A stretch of DNA of 64,000 bases from Mesorhizobium sp. WSM3860 (GCF_002294995.1 NZ_NSGF01000007.1:124001-188000); one strand, 5' to 3'. Positions 15,489 to 24,976 are shown, counted from the first letter of the stretch. The notes: generated by a model not told the origin, from the letters alone. Program-made: numbers and translations.

Positions 15489-16298
15489 ATGTTGCACAGA
15501 TATGCCTACCTGGCGGCTCTTGCCGCGTTCGCTTGCGCCGCGCCGGCCCATGCCGACAAGCTTGACGACGTCATCAACTCGGGCACACTCAGATGCGCCG
15601 TCATGCTCGACTTTCCACCTGCCGGATTCCGGAACAAAGACAATCAGCCTGCAGGCTACGATGTCGAGTATTGCAATGACATGGCTGCGGCGCTCGGCGT
15701 AAAGGCCGAGATAGTCGAAACGGCGTCGCAGCAGCGCATTCCGGCGTTGGTAACGAACCAGGTGGACGTCACAATCGGCAGCATGACGGCCACGACAGAG
15801 CGGGCGAAGACTGTACTCTTCTCGCATCCGTACCTCGTCTACAAACTCTCTGTGATCAGCCGTGTGGGCTCCGGGATCAAATCGTGGGAGGCCCTGCGTG
15901 GCAAGAACGTAGCCGTCGTGCGCGGAACCACGCCTGAGGCCGAATACCTGAAACAGTGCGCGGCCTGGGCAGAAGGGTGCCTCAATCAGAGCTATGGCTC
16001 AAATGCCGAGCAGCTTCTGGCCTTCTCTCAAGGAAAAGCTGACGCATTGATCGAGACCAACACGTTCGTCACCGAAATCCTCAAGGCTCAAAAAGACAAG
16101 TCGATGGAGTTGTGCTGCTACGTCCCCAACTTCACGGACTGGTCAGCGATCGCGGTGAACCGTGGTGATGTCGGGTTACGCGATTGGATCAACCTGTTCA
16201 TTTTCTACCAGGTCGAAAGCGGACGATACAAGGCGCTTTTCGAGAAGTGGTTCGGCGGCGAAGTCCCGGCCCTTGCGCGTGCGGATGTTCAGTACTGA
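15489..16298 (+). CDS. Polar amino-acid ABC transporter substrate-binding protein
   Basis: A 269-residue family 3 solute-binding protein with a Sec signal peptide (cleavage likely after AHA, near residue 22). Typical segments are GTLRCAVMLDFPPAGF, AGYDVEYCNDMAAALG and DVTIGSMTATTERAK. This family binds polar amino acids, opines and similar amino compounds in the periplasm. It heads the transporter-kinase operon behind the AT-rich operator. A 183-base gap with a weak CGACG/CGTCG inverted repeat separates it from the first permease, a common way to express more binding protein than permease. Confidence 0.92.
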   Translation: MLHRYAYLAALAAFACAAPAHADKLDDVINSGTLRCAVMLDFPPAGFRNKDNQPAGYDVEYCNDMAAALGVKAEIVETASQQRIPALVTNQVDVTIGSMTATTERAKTVLFSHPYLVYKLSVISRVGSGIKSWEALRGKNVAVVRGTTPEAEYLKQCAAWAEGCLNQSYGSNAEQLLAFSQGKADALIETNTFVTEILKAQKDKSMELCCYVPNFTDWSAIAVNRGDVGLRDWINLFIFYQVESGRYKALFEKWFGGEVPALARADVQY

Positions 16299-16481
16299 GG
16301 CAGTCACGTGAGCATAGTGTCGACGGCAGGCGCAAGCGCGTCGTCGGCGCTGTAGCATCGTACCATGATGACCAGAAGTCGACCCTGCCATCGATGGGAA
16401 GGCAGCGTATGCCTGCGACCGTGTTGGCTATACCGCGATGTAGCGTTGGACCCTTGGACCGATGCATGGAGCGTTTTCGAA

Positions 16482-17150
16482 ATGAATGACTACGTGTTCC
16501 AGTGGGGCGTTGTCTGGCGCGCATTTCCCGCCTTGATGTCGGGAGCAGCTTTGACCCTGCAGATAACCTTCCTGTCGATGGCGTTAGGGTTTGTTATTGC
16601 GGTCCCTTTGGCCCTGATGCGTCAATCGAGGGGTGTCCTGTTCGCAGTGGGCAGCGGGTGGGTCCATATCGGGAGAAACACGCCGTGCTTGTTTCAGATA
16701 TACGTCGCCTATTTTGGGCTGACAGCATTCGGGATAAATCTCAGCTCTTACGTGGCGACTTTACTCGCTCTGACATTCAACAACGCTAGCTATCTGTCAG
16801 AGAACCTGCGCGGCGCGATCTCCAGCGTGCCAGTGCAACAGTCATCCGCCGCCAGGTCTCTTGGAATGACGCGAGCCCAGACCTTCATTCGAATCATATT
16901 TCCGCAGGCTCTTGCATTCGCCTGGTTTCCCATCACCAACACGGTGATGGTAGCTATGCTGAATTCCTCTTTGGGGATGGTAGTCGGACTTCAGGAACTT
17001 TCTGGGACAGCGGCGTTCGAATCGTCGAAGAGTTTTCGGACGTTTGAGTTCTTCGCTATCACTGCGTTGATCTACTACGTGGTTGCCAAATTTCTTCTTG
17101 GTCTATCATGGGTGGGTTTCAGAAAAATCAGCAGGAACCCCGCGCGATGA
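16482..17150 (+). CDS. Amino-acid ABC transporter permease 1
   Basis: A 222-residue HisMQ/GltJK-type inner-membrane permease. It has several hydrophobic helices and the EAA-type loop NNASYLSENLRGAISSVPVQQSSAARSLGM, which docks on the ATPase. ATG 16482 (MNDYVFQW) is chosen because TGGAGCG lies upstream and the longer frame adds a non-permease-like Arg/Trp-rich stretch. Its stop overlaps the next permease start (ATGA). It forms a heterodimer with the following permease. Confidence 0.9.
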   Translation: MNDYVFQWGVVWRAFPALMSGAALTLQITFLSMALGFVIAVPLALMRQSRGVLFAVGSGWVHIGRNTPCLFQIYVAYFGLTAFGINLSSYVATLLALTFNNASYLSENLRGAISSVPVQQSSAARSLGMTRAQTFIRIIFPQALAFAWFPITNTVMVAMLNSSLGMVVGLQELSGTAAFESSKSFRTFEFFAITALIYYVVAKFLLGLSWVGFRKISRNPAR

Positions 17151-17800
17151 ATGAGACGTTTACTGCGTTGTCGGTCAGCGACCTGTGGTTTGTCCTCTAT
17201 GGGGCGCTTGGAACCATCGCTCTCACAGCGGTGTCTTTGGCGGCAGGGACCGTACTGGCGATCATCGCAGGTGTGGGTAGAGCCTCAGATAAAGCTTATG
17301 TTGCTGTACCTCTCGGAGTGCTTGCGGATGTTGTCCGAAGCGTGCCGGTGATCATCCAGATGATCCTTGCGAACAGCGTGCTTTCGCTGAGCGGTCTGAA
17401 AACGCCCCCGTTTGTGACAGGTATCATCGTGCTCAGCCTCTACATGATGGCATACGGGGGCGAGCTTGTTCGCGGTGGCATTCAATCAGTTCCACTACCC
17501 ACGCGAAAGGCCGCCAGGTCGCTCGGGATGTCGCTTGTGCAGGACTTTGTCTACGTGACGTTCCCGATAGGCTTCAGAACCATCTTGCCTTCGTCGGTGG
17601 GGCTCGTGGGTGGGTTGATCAAGGATACCTCGCTCGCGGCGGTATTGGGATACATCGAGCTTCTGCGTACGTCGCAGATCTTGATCAACCGCACACAGGA
17701 GCCGTTGCTAATTTTGACCGGCGTCGGCGTAGCGTATTTCGCTCTATGCTTCCCCTTAACCGCCTGGGTAGATCACTTCGAAGGAAAGATACGGCGATGA
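17147..17800 (+). CDS. Amino-acid ABC transporter permease 2
   Basis: A 217-residue polar amino-acid permease with a first helix GALGTIALTAVSLAAGTVL and the loop ELVRGGIQSVPLPTRKAARSLGMS. ATG 17147 overlaps the stop of permease 1, and its own TGA overlaps the ATPase ATG, so the cistrons are tightly coupled. It partners permease 1 in the membrane channel. Confidence 0.9.
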   Translation: MNETFTALSVSDLWFVLYGALGTIALTAVSLAAGTVLAIIAGVGRASDKAYVAVPLGVLADVVRSVPVIIQMILANSVLSLSGLKTPPFVTGIIVLSLYMMAYGGELVRGGIQSVPLPTRKAARSLGMSLVQDFVYVTFPIGFRTILPSSVGLVGGLIKDTSLAAVLGYIELLRTSQILINRTQEPLLILTGVGVAYFALCFPLTAWVDHFEGKIRR

Positions 17801-18519
17801 TCGAAGTAGACAACCTAACCAAGCGCTTTGGCATACTTGAGGTGCTGAAAGGTATAAGCCTTGCAGTTGAGAAGGGCCGCGTCGTATCTCTTATCGGTGC
17901 AAGCGGCTCAGGCAAATCCACGCTGTTGCAATGCATAAACGGGCTAGAGCCTGTCCAGGCGGGCAGTATCAGAGTTGATGGTACGCAGGTCAACGATCCG
18001 AGAACCGACCTCAACAAGCTTCGACAGAAGATCGGTATTGTCTTTCAGCAATACAATGCGTTTCCTCATCTAACAGCGCTCGAAAATGTTGCGCTGGCAC
18101 CCAGGATCGTAAAGGGGTTGCCGAAGAAGGAGGCCGCCGCACTCGCTGTTCAGGAGTTGGCTCACTTCGGCCTAGACAGCAAAGCAAATGCCTACCCGAG
18201 CCAGCTTTCCGGCGGGCAACAGCAGCGCCTGGCGCTTGCACGTGCCTTGGCGATGCAGCCCAGGTACTTGCTTCTCGACGAGATCACTTCAGCGCTCGAT
18301 CCGAGTCTTGTTCAGGAGGTTTTGGATTCCTTGCGAATGTTAAGGAAGGACGGGATGACAATGCTCATTGTCACGCACGAAATACGCTTCGCTCGAGAAA
18401 TATCCGACCAGGTGGCCTTCTTTGCTTCAGGTAAGATCTGCGAGTTCGGTCCTCCGGAGCAGGTCATAGGCAAGCCTCAGAACGACCTTACAAAACTGTT
18501 CCTGGCAGCGGTCAAATGA
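17797..18519 (+). CDS. Amino-acid ABC transporter ATP-binding protein
   Basis: A 240-residue GlnQ/HisP-type ATPase with Walker A GASGSGKS, signature LSGGQQQR, Walker [13 protein letters not shown] and the switch His in IVTHEIRF. It starts at ATG 17797, overlapping the permease 2 stop, and ends overlapping the sugar kinase start. It powers uptake through the two preceding permeases. Confidence 0.93.
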   Translation: MIEVDNLTKRFGILEVLKGISLAVEKGRVVSLIGASGSGKSTLLQCINGLEPVQAGSIRVDGTQVNDPRTDLNKLRQKIGIVFQQYNAFPHLTALENVALAPRIVKGLPKKEAAALAVQELAHFGLDSKANAYPSQLSGGQQQRLALARALAMQPRYLLLDEITSALDPSLVQEVLDSLRMLRKDGMTMLIVTHEIRFAREISDQVAFFASGKICEFGPPEQVIGKPQNDLTKLFLAAVK

Positions 18520-20033
18520 AACGCCTCCTTCTGGGTGTCGACCTCGGAACTGGCGGTTGCAAGGTCATGGCAATTGACGCCATCGGCAGCACCGCTGCGC
18601 AGGCGTCGCAAGAATACAAGACGCTCCATCCACAATCCGGATGGGCGGAGCAGGCGCCTGCTGACTGGCTGGCCGCTGCTGCAAGCTGCATCAAGTCGGT
18701 TGTCTCCAAAGTTGGATCATCCAACGTGGGGGCAATCGGTGTCACCGCGCCGACGCACAATGCTGTCCTGCTTGACGATCGGGGCGTCCCGGTGCGGAAT
18801 TCTATTATCTGGACGGATCAGCGAAGCGCCTCCATTGCCGCTGCGCTCGGTTCGTCGAATCCAGAGATATTCAGAAAAACCTGGCAGGCTCCAAGCCCTA
18901 CCTGGACTCTTCCGCAGTTGATGTGGCTGCGCGCACATGAACCCGGAGCGTTCTCGAAAGCGTCAAATATCCTGTTTGGCAAAGATTATGTTCGATATTG
19001 GCTGACCGGGAAATACAACACGGACCGAGTTGATGCTCAGGGCAGCATGCTCGTGGACATGGCAGCCGACGAATGGGCTAAGGATCTCTGTGGTCTCGTT
19101 CCTCTGGCTGCCAGCATGCTGCCCCAAATCATCGAACCCACGGCCATAGCTGGATACGTGACGGAAAAGGCTTCGGCAGAGACCGGTTTGCTTGCGGGCA
19201 CGCCCGTGATTGCCGGTACCTCAGACACCGCCGCCGAGTGCTTTGGTGCCGGAGTCCACTCTTGCGGGCTTGGAGTCGTCAAGCTGGCCACCGCGGGGAC
19301 GATATGCATTTTCTCGGAAACTGCCACGCCGAACCCGAAAGCGCTCACCTACGGCCATGTCGTCCCGGGTCTCTGGTACAACTGCCTGGCCACGAATTCT
19401 GCTGCACACAGTGTGCGGTGGTTTCGTGACACGTTCCTGTCCGCGGAAAAACAGGCCTACGAGCTCATAGACCTCGAAGTTCAATCCGTAGGACCCGGTG
19501 CCGACGGTCTTCTCTACCATCCATATCTCATGGGGGAGCGATCTCCTCACTGGAACCCTGACCTGTGCGCCAGTTTTACCGGCGTTCGAGCGCATCATAC
19601 GCGCGGCCACTTTGCGCGTGCGGTGATGGAGGGCGTCGCGTTCTCGTTGCGAGATTGTCTGGGGGCTTACACAGGAGCTGAACCGCCGACGGCTTGGCGT
19701 CTCATTGGTGGCGGCGCAGAAAGCAAGGTGTGGCCGCAAATAATTGCGAACATCCTGGATCGATCTGTTCAATGCGTCGCATCCGGTTCCGCGGCCTTCG
19801 GAGTGGCCCTTCTCGCTGGGGTCGGCGTTGGAACGTTCTCCTCATTCGAAGAAGCTGTTCAGGTTGGAGTAAGTCCAACAAGGACATTTGAGCCGCAGCT
19901 CACCTTTCGAAATATGTATCGCAGCTACTACGAATACTATCGGTCTGTTCAGGCCAAACTGGCTCCAGCCTATGCCGAACTGAGTGATATGCGAAAAAAG
20001 GCTGAGGAACTTCAAGGAGAGAAAATTGACTGA
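18516..20033 (+). CDS. FGGY-family carbohydrate kinase (xylulokinase-like)
   Basis: A 505-residue FGGY kinase. The N-terminal phosphate loop is GVDLGTGGCK, the substrate region includes IIWTDQRS, and the C-terminal ATP domain includes AGTSDTAAE, YLMGERSPHWNP and LIGGGAESKVW. Xylulokinase-like enzymes phosphorylate pentuloses or related polyols. ATG 18516 overlaps the transporter ATPase stop, so it belongs to the amino-acid transporter operon. That pairing is unusual and suggests the imported compound carries a sugar or polyol part released before phosphorylation. Confidence 0.88.
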   Translation: MKRLLLGVDLGTGGCKVMAIDAIGSTAAQASQEYKTLHPQSGWAEQAPADWLAAAASCIKSVVSKVGSSNVGAIGVTAPTHNAVLLDDRGVPVRNSIIWTDQRSASIAAALGSSNPEIFRKTWQAPSPTWTLPQLMWLRAHEPGAFSKASNILFGKDYVRYWLTGKYNTDRVDAQGSMLVDMAADEWAKDLCGLVPLAASMLPQIIEPTAIAGYVTEKASAETGLLAGTPVIAGTSDTAAECFGAGVHSCGLGVVKLATAGTICIFSETATPNPKALTYGHVVPGLWYNCLATNSAAHSVRWFRDTFLSAEKQAYELIDLEVQSVGPGADGLLYHPYLMGERSPHWNPDLCASFTGVRAHHTRGHFARAVMEGVAFSLRDCLGAYTGAEPPTAWRLIGGGAESKVWPQIIANILDRSVQCVASGSAAFGVALLAGVGVGTFSSFEEAVQVGVSPTRTFEPQLTFRNMYRSYYEYYRSVQAKLAPAYAELSDMRKKAEELQGEKID

Positions 20034-20700
20034 AGTAATTGCGATGTTGACACGGGATGACCAGACCGTGCCCGATGCGATCGACATCTTTGAGAGCTGT
20101 CGCAAGTCACCAATCCGTTTCTGGGGTTTCAAGGACACGCCGTTGTCCCACGAGGCTTGCGGCGATATCGCGGCAGTAATGCACAAAGAGGGCAAATCTA
20201 TAGTGTTCGAGTCTCTCAATGAGGATGAGGAGGAATGTCTGATCGCGGCCGAGTTCGCCATCCGCAACAGATGTTCACATCTGATTGGCTGTGCATTCCA
20301 CGCCTCGGTGGTGCATCTGCTGGCTCCTACAGGTGTCGCATACTATCCAACCTTCGGCCGCCGGTCTGGGATCCCGCGAATGCTTCACGGGACTGTCCAG
20401 GAGATCTTGGACGATGCCCAGCGCGTCATAAAGGGCGGGGCAGCAGGGCTCTGTTTGTCGATGTACCGTTACACCGACGGCGAGCCTGAGGCCTTGGCAA
20501 AGGAGATCTTGCACGTGTGCAACACTGTGCCGACGGTCATTACCGGCAGTATCAATTCGTTTTTCAGGCTCGAGGCGATACGTCGCCTGTCGCCATGGGG
20601 TTTTACAGTAGGTTCGGCCCTCTTTGAACAGAAGTTTGGCGCGGATCTAGACTGGACGGGACAACTTGCCGCAATTCAGAACGCGCTTGTAATTCGGTGA
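20026..20700 (+). CDS. Unrecognised TIM-barrel-like protein in the kinase operon
   Basis: A 224-residue soluble protein with alternating hydrophobic strand-like and helix-like segments suggestive of a TIM barrel. Examples are SIVFESL, HLIGCAF, AAGLCLSMYRYTD, TVITGSINS and a C-terminal WGFTVGSALFEQKF resembling a phosphate-binding end. I do not recognise the family. TTG 20026 is likely because AAGGAGA lies 5 bases before it; ATG 20044 is the alternative. It overlaps the kinase gene by 8 bases, so it probably acts on the phosphorylated product, for example as an aldolase or isomerase (inference). Confidence 0.6.
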   Translation: MTEVIAMLTRDDQTVPDAIDIFESCRKSPIRFWGFKDTPLSHEACGDIAAVMHKEGKSIVFESLNEDEEECLIAAEFAIRNRCSHLIGCAFHASVVHLLAPTGVAYYPTFGRRSGIPRMLHGTVQEILDDAQRVIKGGAAGLCLSMYRYTDGEPEALAKEILHVCNTVPTVITGSINSFFRLEAIRRLSPWGFTVGSALFEQKFGADLDWTGQLAAIQNALVIR

Positions 20701-20743
20701 GATGGCATCGGTCCAGAAGTGCAATTTCTGAGGAGGTTTCGAA

Positions 20744-21643
20744 ATGACAGGAAGGAATTTCCCAACTCGGATTGTTCGCACGCGTGACTTGCACCTGGCT
20801 TATGAGGAGCATGGATCTGCCGAGGGACCCGTAATCGTGCTGCTACATGGTTTTCCATATGATCCGCGTTGCTTTGACCATACTGTCGGTCCGCTAAGTG
20901 AGCGCGGCTACAGGATCATCGTTCCGTATCTGCGCGGTTACGGGCCAACCCGATTTGTTTCCGATGAATCTATGAGAACCGGACAGCAGGCATCGCTTGG
21001 TCGTGATCTTCTCGATCTCCTCGATGAACTTGCAATTCCGAGCGCAGCTTTGGTGGGGTATGATTGGGGTGCCCGGGCGGCTTGCATCGTTGCGGCGCTT
21101 TGGCCCCACCGGGTCCGTTGTTTGGTGACTGGTGGTGGCTATAGCATACAAGACATTTCTGGTTCCGCTACACCTCAGAGCCCGGACGCGGAGTATCGAT
21201 ACTGGTATCAATACTATTTCCATACGGCACGCGGAAAGGCTGGTTTGGCAGCAAACCGAAACGACATCTGCAGCTTGCTATGGAAGCTTTGGTCGCCCTT
21301 GTGGCCATTCGACAAAGAGGTTTTTGCACAGACAGCGGCGTCGTTTGAGAATCCTGACTTCGTTGACGTGGTTATCCACTCGTATCGTCATCGCTTTGGG
21401 TATGCCCCAGGAGATCCGGCTCTCGAAGAGTTGGAGCGCAGGCTGGCAGAAAGGCCAGCCATCATCGTTCCGACCATTTCGCTTTGCGGTGGCGCGGACG
21501 GTGTTGTCCCGGCGTCTGAAATTGACAACGAAGCTCAATACTTCAAAGGTGCTTACGAGCGACGTGTGCTTCCGCGTATCGGTCACAATATCCCTCTTGA
21601 GGCGCCTGAAATGGTGATCAATGCGGTATTAGACTTGCACTGA
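20744..21643 (+). CDS. Alpha/beta hydrolase with Asp nucleophile (epoxide hydrolase/haloalkane dehalogenase-type)
   Basis: A 299-residue alpha/beta hydrolase. The oxyanion motif is HGFP at 35-38, the nucleophile elbow is GYDWGA with D107, and the catalytic His is probably H281 in RIGHN. An Asp nucleophile points to the epoxide hydrolase, dehalogenase or fluoroacetate dehalogenase branch rather than a serine esterase. ATG 20744 follows TGAGGAGG, a strong ribosome site. It is the last gene of the island operon, 43 bases after the TIM-like gene; its substrate is unknown. Confidence 0.87.
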   Translation: MTGRNFPTRIVRTRDLHLAYEEHGSAEGPVIVLLHGFPYDPRCFDHTVGPLSERGYRIIVPYLRGYGPTRFVSDESMRTGQQASLGRDLLDLLDELAIPSAALVGYDWGARAACIVAALWPHRVRCLVTGGGYSIQDISGSATPQSPDAEYRYWYQYYFHTARGKAGLAANRNDICSLLWKLWSPLWPFDKEVFAQTAASFENPDFVDVVIHSYRHRFGYAPGDPALEELERRLAERPAIIVPTISLCGGADGVVPASEIDNEAQYFKGAYERRVLPRIGHNIPLEAPEMVINAVLDLH

Positions 21644-21787
21644 CAGCGAAGTCGTGGCGGCTGAAGGCTGCTGGCGGAGTCATCGGATCGGATGGCTCCG
21701 CGGAGGAGCAATGTAGGCCTCTGAGGCGCGCTATCGGGATAAAAGAGACAACCGCTCGCATGGAAACTAGTCCCCTTCTTGGTCATC

Positions 21788-21961
21788 AGGTTCGCCAGAC
21801 CATACGAGATCATACGAAGGATATGGGTTGGCTAACCATCCTCCAAACCATTGATTTTGCGCGGAAATTTCACACCCTCGGCGACTAACATAATCGTTGT
21901 TTCCAGGGGGTTACGAGGCGGTTCGCCGAAATCGATTCAAGGATCCGATCCAGCCGCTCGC
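21788..21961 (+). repeat. Right copy of the ~175-bp imperfect direct repeat
   Basis: This matches 9732-9906 in the same orientation (see that entry). In this copy the conserved AAGGAT followed by ATG 21823 opens a 21-codon frame (MGWLTILQTIDFARKFHTLGD) before a TAA that both copies share. No protein-coding gene is visible between the hydrolase stop at 21643 and the convergent MFS gene ending at 22023; this repeat is the only structure I see there. Confidence 0.8.
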
Positions 21962-22022
21962 CCAATGTTAAGCGGTAATGGCAGGTCGCTCGAAACAGCA
22001 GCCCTAAATGTGAGCCATTCGT

Positions 22023-23246
22023 TTAACTGCTGCGGTGAACAGGCCGGTCACCAGTGGCCTCATTTTCCGTTACGGAGCGCCCTGAAGCAGAGATGGCCAT
22101 AAAGGCCAGCAGGATGACACAGAAGCTGCCGGCTAGCGACCAGATCTGAGCGATTAAGCCCAACAACCCAGGACCTAAGAGCAGTCCAGCGTATCCCATC
22201 GTCGTTACGATTGACATTGCCCGGGCAGCAGAAGTGCCTCCTGCACGGCCAGCGGCCGCAAAAAGGGTGGGGACGACGTTGGCAAGCCCAAGACCGCATA
22301 CGGCGAGCGAGACCAGAACAATCGGAAGACTGTCAGCCATTAGGATCATTATGAGCACGGAACCCGCGCAGACTATTGCGCAACAGCGCAACATTGGCAT
22401 CTGACCGATCCTATTGGCGAGGGGGTCACCGAACAGTCTTCCCGTCGCCATCATCATAGCAAAAGTAGCGAAGCCATAGGCTCCTGTGCTCTCTGCTCCG
22501 CCGGATCGTGTCACGATGAAAATAGCGCTCCAATCCATCATCCCACCTTCGGCGAGCATTGCCAGAAATGCGAGGCCACCGAGCAGGTACAGGTGGTTCT
22601 TTAATGCATTATCGAATTTGCCATCCGTCGCCTCAATGGAGTCGGCAGGATCGTCGAACCAGCCTGAATTGTTCCACCCTACGCAGGCGACAACCGCGGC
22701 TGCCGCCACACCAAGTCCCGCGACGCCAAGGCATATGGTCAAAGCGCCACCGTGGGACAGTATCTGGCCGACAACGAACGCACCGATCAAGTTTCCGAAA
22801 CTGAATACGGCATGGAAAGACGACATTGCTTGCCGGCGCATACGACGCTCCAGTGTCGAGGCAGCAATATTCATTGATACGTCGAGCGTTCCGAATCCGG
22901 TACCGGCAAGAAACACAATCAGCGCCAGCCCATAGGTGCCACCGGCGTGCGGGAGGGCCAACAGCGCTGCGCCAAATGTTAAGGATCCTAACAAGCTGAG
23001 TACGCTGCTCGGGACGATCGCTGCCAAGCGCCCGATATTGGTCATCATCACGATTGCGCCCAGAGCGAAGCCAATTAGGATCAGCCCAAGTTGCGCCTTG
23101 TCCAGATCCATTTGAGCGCTGAGGACCGGAAGTGAGGACGCCCAAGCTCCGATGCCGACGCCTGCTCCCAAAAAGAAAAGGCTGCAAAAGAAACGGCTGC
23201 TTCTGATGGCTGGGGAGATCGTCGAGCTATCCTTCAGCAACGCCAT
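22023..23246 (-). CDS. MFS transporter
   Basis: A 407-residue, highly hydrophobic protein with about twelve predicted membrane helices. MFS features include the loop between helices 2 and 3 (GRLAAIVPSSV) and a loop after helix 4 rich in basic residues (STLERRMRRQAMSSFH). It resembles the YbjJ/FucP-like branch. ATG 23246 is preferred; GTG 23252 is two codons upstream. It converges on the island and is probably outside it. The substrate is unknown. Confidence 0.87.
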   Translation of the reverse strand: MALLKDSSTISPAIRSSRFFCSLFFLGAGVGIGAWASSLPVLSAQMDLDKAQLGLILIGFALGAIVMMTNIGRLAAIVPSSVLSLLGSLTFGAALLALPHAGGTYGLALIVFLAGTGFGTLDVSMNIAASTLERRMRRQAMSSFHAVFSFGNLIGAFVVGQILSHGGALTICLGVAGLGVAAAAVVACVGWNNSGWFDDPADSIEATDGKFDNALKNHLYLLGGLAFLAMLAEGGMMDWSAIFIVTRSGGAESTGAYGFATFAMMMATGRLFGDPLANRIGQMPMLRCCAIVCAGSVLIMILMADSLPIVLVSLAVCGLGLANVVPTLFAAAGRAGGTSAARAMSIVTTMGYAGLLLGPGLLGLIAQIWSLAGSFCVILLAFMAISASGRSVTENEATGDRPVHRSS

Positions 23247-23380
23247 TCTCACTGCTGCAGGGTTGAAATTTGAGAAACGCCGGTGATTGGAGCGAGGCCG
23301 TCACGGTTAGGGTGGGAAGGGCAACGGCCGGGCGGGCGCAGGCTAATCCTTGAGACGGGGCGGAGCAGGGTCGCACGTTA

Positions 23381-24976
23381 CTACTTGCCATGCTGGATAA
23401 AGTGCGCGGTCCTCTCGCCGATCATAATGCAAACTGCGTTGGGGTTGCCGGAAATAAGGGTTGGCATGATTGATGCGTCGGCCACGCGGAGGCCTTCGAT
23501 ACCGTGAACGCGAAGCTCGGGATCAACGACTGCCATGCCGTCCTCGCCCATTCGGCAGGTGCCGGCGGGATGCAGCGCCGGATGCGCGACCTCTTGGCAG
23601 AACTTTCTCACCTGAAGTGGCGTCGCTGTCCCGGCGGACGGGATCTGCCTTGAGGCAATGTAGCGGCGGATGGCTGGCTGCTCCATGATCTCGAACGCCC
23701 CCATCGTTCCTTCAGCCACGGCATCCAGATCGTAGGTGTCGGAAAAATATCGCGGTGCAACGCGTGGATTGTCATGGGGATCGGCGCTTCTCAGCGTCAC
23801 TTCCCCTCGAGACCGCGGCCTGATCTGCCCAAGATTGATGGTGCAGCCATTCCCGCCTGGGACGGCGTCGACGCCTTCCTCGATGCCGGCTCCCACCACC
23901 ATAAAGTATTGCACATCCGGGATTGCTTCGCTCGTATTGCCCCACCAGAACGCACCCCCTTCGATCAGGTTCGACGAGGCGGGACCATCCTTGAAGAGGA
24001 GGTAATTCAGACCGGCAGCGGCCTTCCAGTGCGGCTTCTTGTATTTGTCGTAGCTGTGGGGGCCGTTCAACTGATAGACAAGAGATATCTCGATATGGTC
24101 CTGGAGGTTCTGCCCAACGCCCGGCAGGTCGGCAACGACAGGAATGCCATGTTCGCGCAAGGCGCCGGCGGAACCAATTCCCGACAACATCAGCAATTTC
24201 GGCGAGGCAATCGCACCCGCCGATAGGATCACTTCGCGACTGGCCATAAGCACCCATTTGCGGCCTTTTGCTACGTACTCCACACCGACGGCACGACCCT
24301 TCTCGACGATTATTCGCGTAACCGTGGAACCGGTTCGGACCTGGAGGTTAGGTCTGCGGCGGGCGGGTTTAATGAAGGCAGTGGCAGCACTGCTGCGCCG
24401 CTTGTTCTTGGCGGTGATCTGGTAAAGGCCGCAGCCGGCCTGGTCGCCTGAATTGAAGTCCGGATTATAGGGCAGGCCGGCCTGCTGGCACGCCTGCAGC
24501 CAGGCGCGTGTGAGGGGGTGGATGTGGTCGATGTCGGAAACGCCTAGCGGTCCGCCCACGGCGTGAGCCTGATTGCAGAACCGGTTGTTGTCTTCGGACC
24601 GCAGAAAGAATGGCAACACATCATCATAATTCCAGCCATCGGCGCCGAGCGCTTCCCAGCGGGCGTAGTCGGATGGGGCGCCACGAATATAGATCATGGC
24701 ATTGACTGAACTGCCTCCGCCCAGCACTCGGGCCTGGACCATGGTCGGCTGCTCGCTTCGCGATTGGTTTGCGGTGGGCTCCCAGGCAATTCGTTTCAGG
24801 AGCGATCCTTGAGCAGTCTTGTAGTAGGCGCCCGGTATATGGATGTAAGGATTGAGGTCGCGCGGCCCTTCCTCCAACAGGAAGACCAAGACATCGGGAT
24901 TTTCCGAAAGGCGCGAGGCAATCACGCAGCCGGTCGAGCCGCCGCCAATGACGATGTAGTCACATTTGGTTTGCAT
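23381..24976 (-). CDS. GMC-family FAD oxidoreductase, choline dehydrogenase (BetA)-like
   Basis: A 531-residue GMC enzyme. The FAD motif is YIVIGGGSTGCVIASRLSE near the N-terminus, with GGGSSVNAMIYIRG, the active-site HPAGTCRMG and ISGNPNAVCIMIGE at the C-terminus. It is close in plan to choline and other alcohol dehydrogenases. ATG 24976 is chosen because AGGAAGAAG precedes it; an upstream in-frame start adds 17 unsupported residues. It has no signal peptide, and no betaine genes accompany it, so choline is not assured as substrate. Confidence 0.88.
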   Translation of the reverse strand: MQTKCDYIVIGGGSTGCVIASRLSENPDVLVFLLEEGPRDLNPYIHIPGAYYKTAQGSLLKRIAWEPTANQSRSEQPTMVQARVLGGGSSVNAMIYIRGAPSDYARWEALGADGWNYDDVLPFFLRSEDNNRFCNQAHAVGGPLGVSDIDHIHPLTRAWLQACQQAGLPYNPDFNSGDQAGCGLYQITAKNKRRSSAATAFIKPARRRPNLQVRTGSTVTRIIVEKGRAVGVEYVAKGRKWVLMASREVILSAGAIASPKLLMLSGIGSAGALREHGIPVVADLPGVGQNLQDHIEISLVYQLNGPHSYDKYKKPHWKAAAGLNYLLFKDGPASSNLIEGGAFWWGNTSEAIPDVQYFMVVGAGIEEGVDAVPGGNGCTINLGQIRPRSRGEVTLRSADPHDNPRVAPRYFSDTYDLDAVAEGTMGAFEIMEQPAIRRYIASRQIPSAGTATPLQVRKFCQEVAHPALHPAGTCRMGEDGMAVVDPELRVHGIEGLRVADASIMPTLISGNPNAVCIMIGERTAHFIQHGK

